DNA from: Silurus meridionalis | Lineage: Eukaryota > Chordata > Actinopteri > Siluriformes > Siluridae | Length of the DNA stretch: 64,000 nucleotides | NCBI RefSeq assembly: GCF_014805685.1 | Contig: NC_060911.1 | Coordinates: forward strand, 14,101,212 to 14,165,211 | Direction: 5' to 3' | Part shown: positions 62,787 through 64,000 of the stretch, piece by piece | Layout of the letters: every line of letters starts with the position of its first letter | Numbering within the stretch: the stretch's first letter is position 1 | Notes under the pieces: generated by a model | Database searches by the model: none | Told to the model about the DNA's origin: nothing | What the model saw: only the letters and a program-made list of their open reading frames with translations | Position numbers and translations under genes: made by a program

Positions 62787-64000
62787 GTACGTTCCCTCAC
62801 TACCACATGCTCAGATCATTATTCCCCACCGTTTTTTCATTTTTTTATTGGACGTCTACAATTACACTCCTGACACCAGAGAGAAAATCTGTTCCACTCA
62901 CGCTGTTAGTCTGCTGGTTTAAATGGCATTGTGATGTTAAATCGAAGCCGGCTGCACAGTCCTGAGTCGTCTCTTTGTCTCGCGGAGTGATTTATTTCTC
63001 CCAAAGGGAGGTCGAGGCTTGTCCTCAGGAATGCAAGGGCTCCTCACTGCCTCCAGTATGGACGTGTGTTAGGGTTTAGAGTGTATGATTACCTTCGAAT
63101 TCCGTCTGTAATCTATTACTTGTTCTTTTCTCCAGTGAACTTTCATCTCTTTTTTGTGTTCGTCTCATAGAATATGTGGTCTGTAATTCTCATGCTTTTT
63201 CTTCTGGACTCCACATACAGTGCATTTAAAAGGTATTCAGACCCCCTTCAATTTCAGACTCTTTGCAACAACACTTGAAATTGAACTCAGGTACCTCCCA
63301 TTTCTCTTGATTTCTGCTGAGATGTGTCTGCACCTTGACTGGAGGCCTCCTATCTGACAATGCAGATCAGAGCAAGAACCAAATAATGAGGTCAAAGCAA
63401 CTGCATGCAGAGCTCAGGGACAGGATTGTTGCAATTCACAGATCTGGGGAAGGCTACAATAAATGAAGAGTCCCAGAAGCACAGTGGCCTCCATATTTCT
63501 CAGAGAGAAGGGGCTTAGTAAGAGAGGTAATTAAGAACCTGAAGGCCACTTTGACTGAGGTTTGGAGATCCTTTGCGGAGTTGGGACAAAGTTCCAGAAG
63601 GAGAAACATCATTGAAGCAGCCGTCACCAGTCTGGGCTTGATGGCAAAGTGGCTAGACGGAAGCCTCTCCTCTCCCTATAGAAAGCCTGCTTGATGTTTG
63701 CCGACAGGCACCTGAAGGACTCTCAGACCGTGAAGAATAATATTCTGTGGTTTGATGAAACCAAGGTTTAACTGTTTGGCCTCAATTCTAACCGAAACCA
63801 GGCACCACTCTTCATTTGTGCAGAACCATCCAAAAAGTGAAGCATGATGGTGGGAGTGTTTTTCTTCAGCATGGACTTGGCTACCTTTCAAGATTGAGGG
63901 AAAGCTGAATGGAGCAAAGTACAGAGATATTCTCAATAAAAAAACGTTCCACAGTGCTCATGACCTCAGTCCAGGCCACTGAGGTTCACCTTTTTACATG
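62787..64000 (+). other. CCDC88A: CCDC88A intron 22 (incomplete)
   Basis: From the exon 22 donor (62787) to the window end. 62810-63200 shows nothing recognisable; the right part is a Tc1 copy. The next expected exon (beginning LLSQLKGNLEEEN in vertebrates) lies outside. Confidence 0.75.
63222..64000 (+). mobile_element. Tc1-like transposon, truncated by the window end
   Basis: Left end 'tacagtgcatttaaaaggta' is TIR-like, then 'gacaggattgttgcaattca', 'cagatctggggaaggctaca', 'agcacagtggcctccatatt', 'ttctaaccgaaaccaggcac', 'gaagcatgatggtgggagtg'. This is the same fish family as 15340-15773. A stop in the HTH region and later deletions break the transposase. Confidence 0.85.

Overview
This window is vertebrate nuclear DNA, almost certainly from a teleost fish. 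Three protein-coding genes lie head to tail on the + strand: the last two coding exons of PNPT1 (412-1537), a complete PPP4R3B/SMEK2 (16 coding exons, 4893-12711, 811 codons plus stop) and the first 22 coding exons of CCDC88A/Girdin (19173-62786, 1312 codons, running off the right edge). All exons were read directly. Each has AG/GT boundaries, the phases join without a break, and the coding lengths are exact multiples of three. The PNPT1-PPP4R3B-CCDC88A order and orientation matches human 2p16.1 (from memory), which also separates these genes from the PPP4R3A/CCDC88C paralogue pair. Teleost origin rests on large arrays of simple repeats, fish-type Tc1/mariner copies, RTE and L2/Rex1-like LINEs, and short tRNA-like SINEs with the 'rate of gctctggataaaggcgtctg' type tail. 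Catfish or another ostariophysan is my best guess, held loosely.

Layout. 1-1740: PNPT1 3' end, whose last intron carries an antisense RTE fragment. 1890-3650: a broken antisense RTE LINE between PNPT1 and PPP4R3B. 4400-4890: CpG-rich PPP4R3B promoter with two YY1-type motifs. 4893-12711: PPP4R3B, with a hAT MITE, a pyrimidine-rich minisatellite and an RTE fragment in its introns. 12712-19160: PPP4R3B 3' UTR and an intergenic stretch of Tc1-like remnants, an RTE tail and a 630-bp GGAT array. 18340-19172: CCDC88A promoter/5' UTR with a (ATT)13 tract touching the start region. 19173-64000: CCDC88A. Its 9-kb intron 1, 11-kb intron 2 and 5-kb intron 4 are dominated by satellites and transposons; the coiled-coil exons are packed into 45.5-62.8 kb.

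The genes do not form a pathway. PNPT1 is mitochondrial PNPase, PPP4R3B is a PP4 phosphatase targeting subunit, and CCDC88A is an actin/microtubule and G-protein modulating coiled-coil scaffold. The interest of the window is in non-coding structure: a full-length tRNA-Glu-derived SINE with a long target duplication, TIR-bounded mariner, hAT and Tc1 MITE copies, two minisatellite arrays of the same family facing each other in CCDC88A intron 2, and three splice acceptors whose pyrimidine tract is replaced by a (TG)n microsatellite. I found no convincing new biological system.
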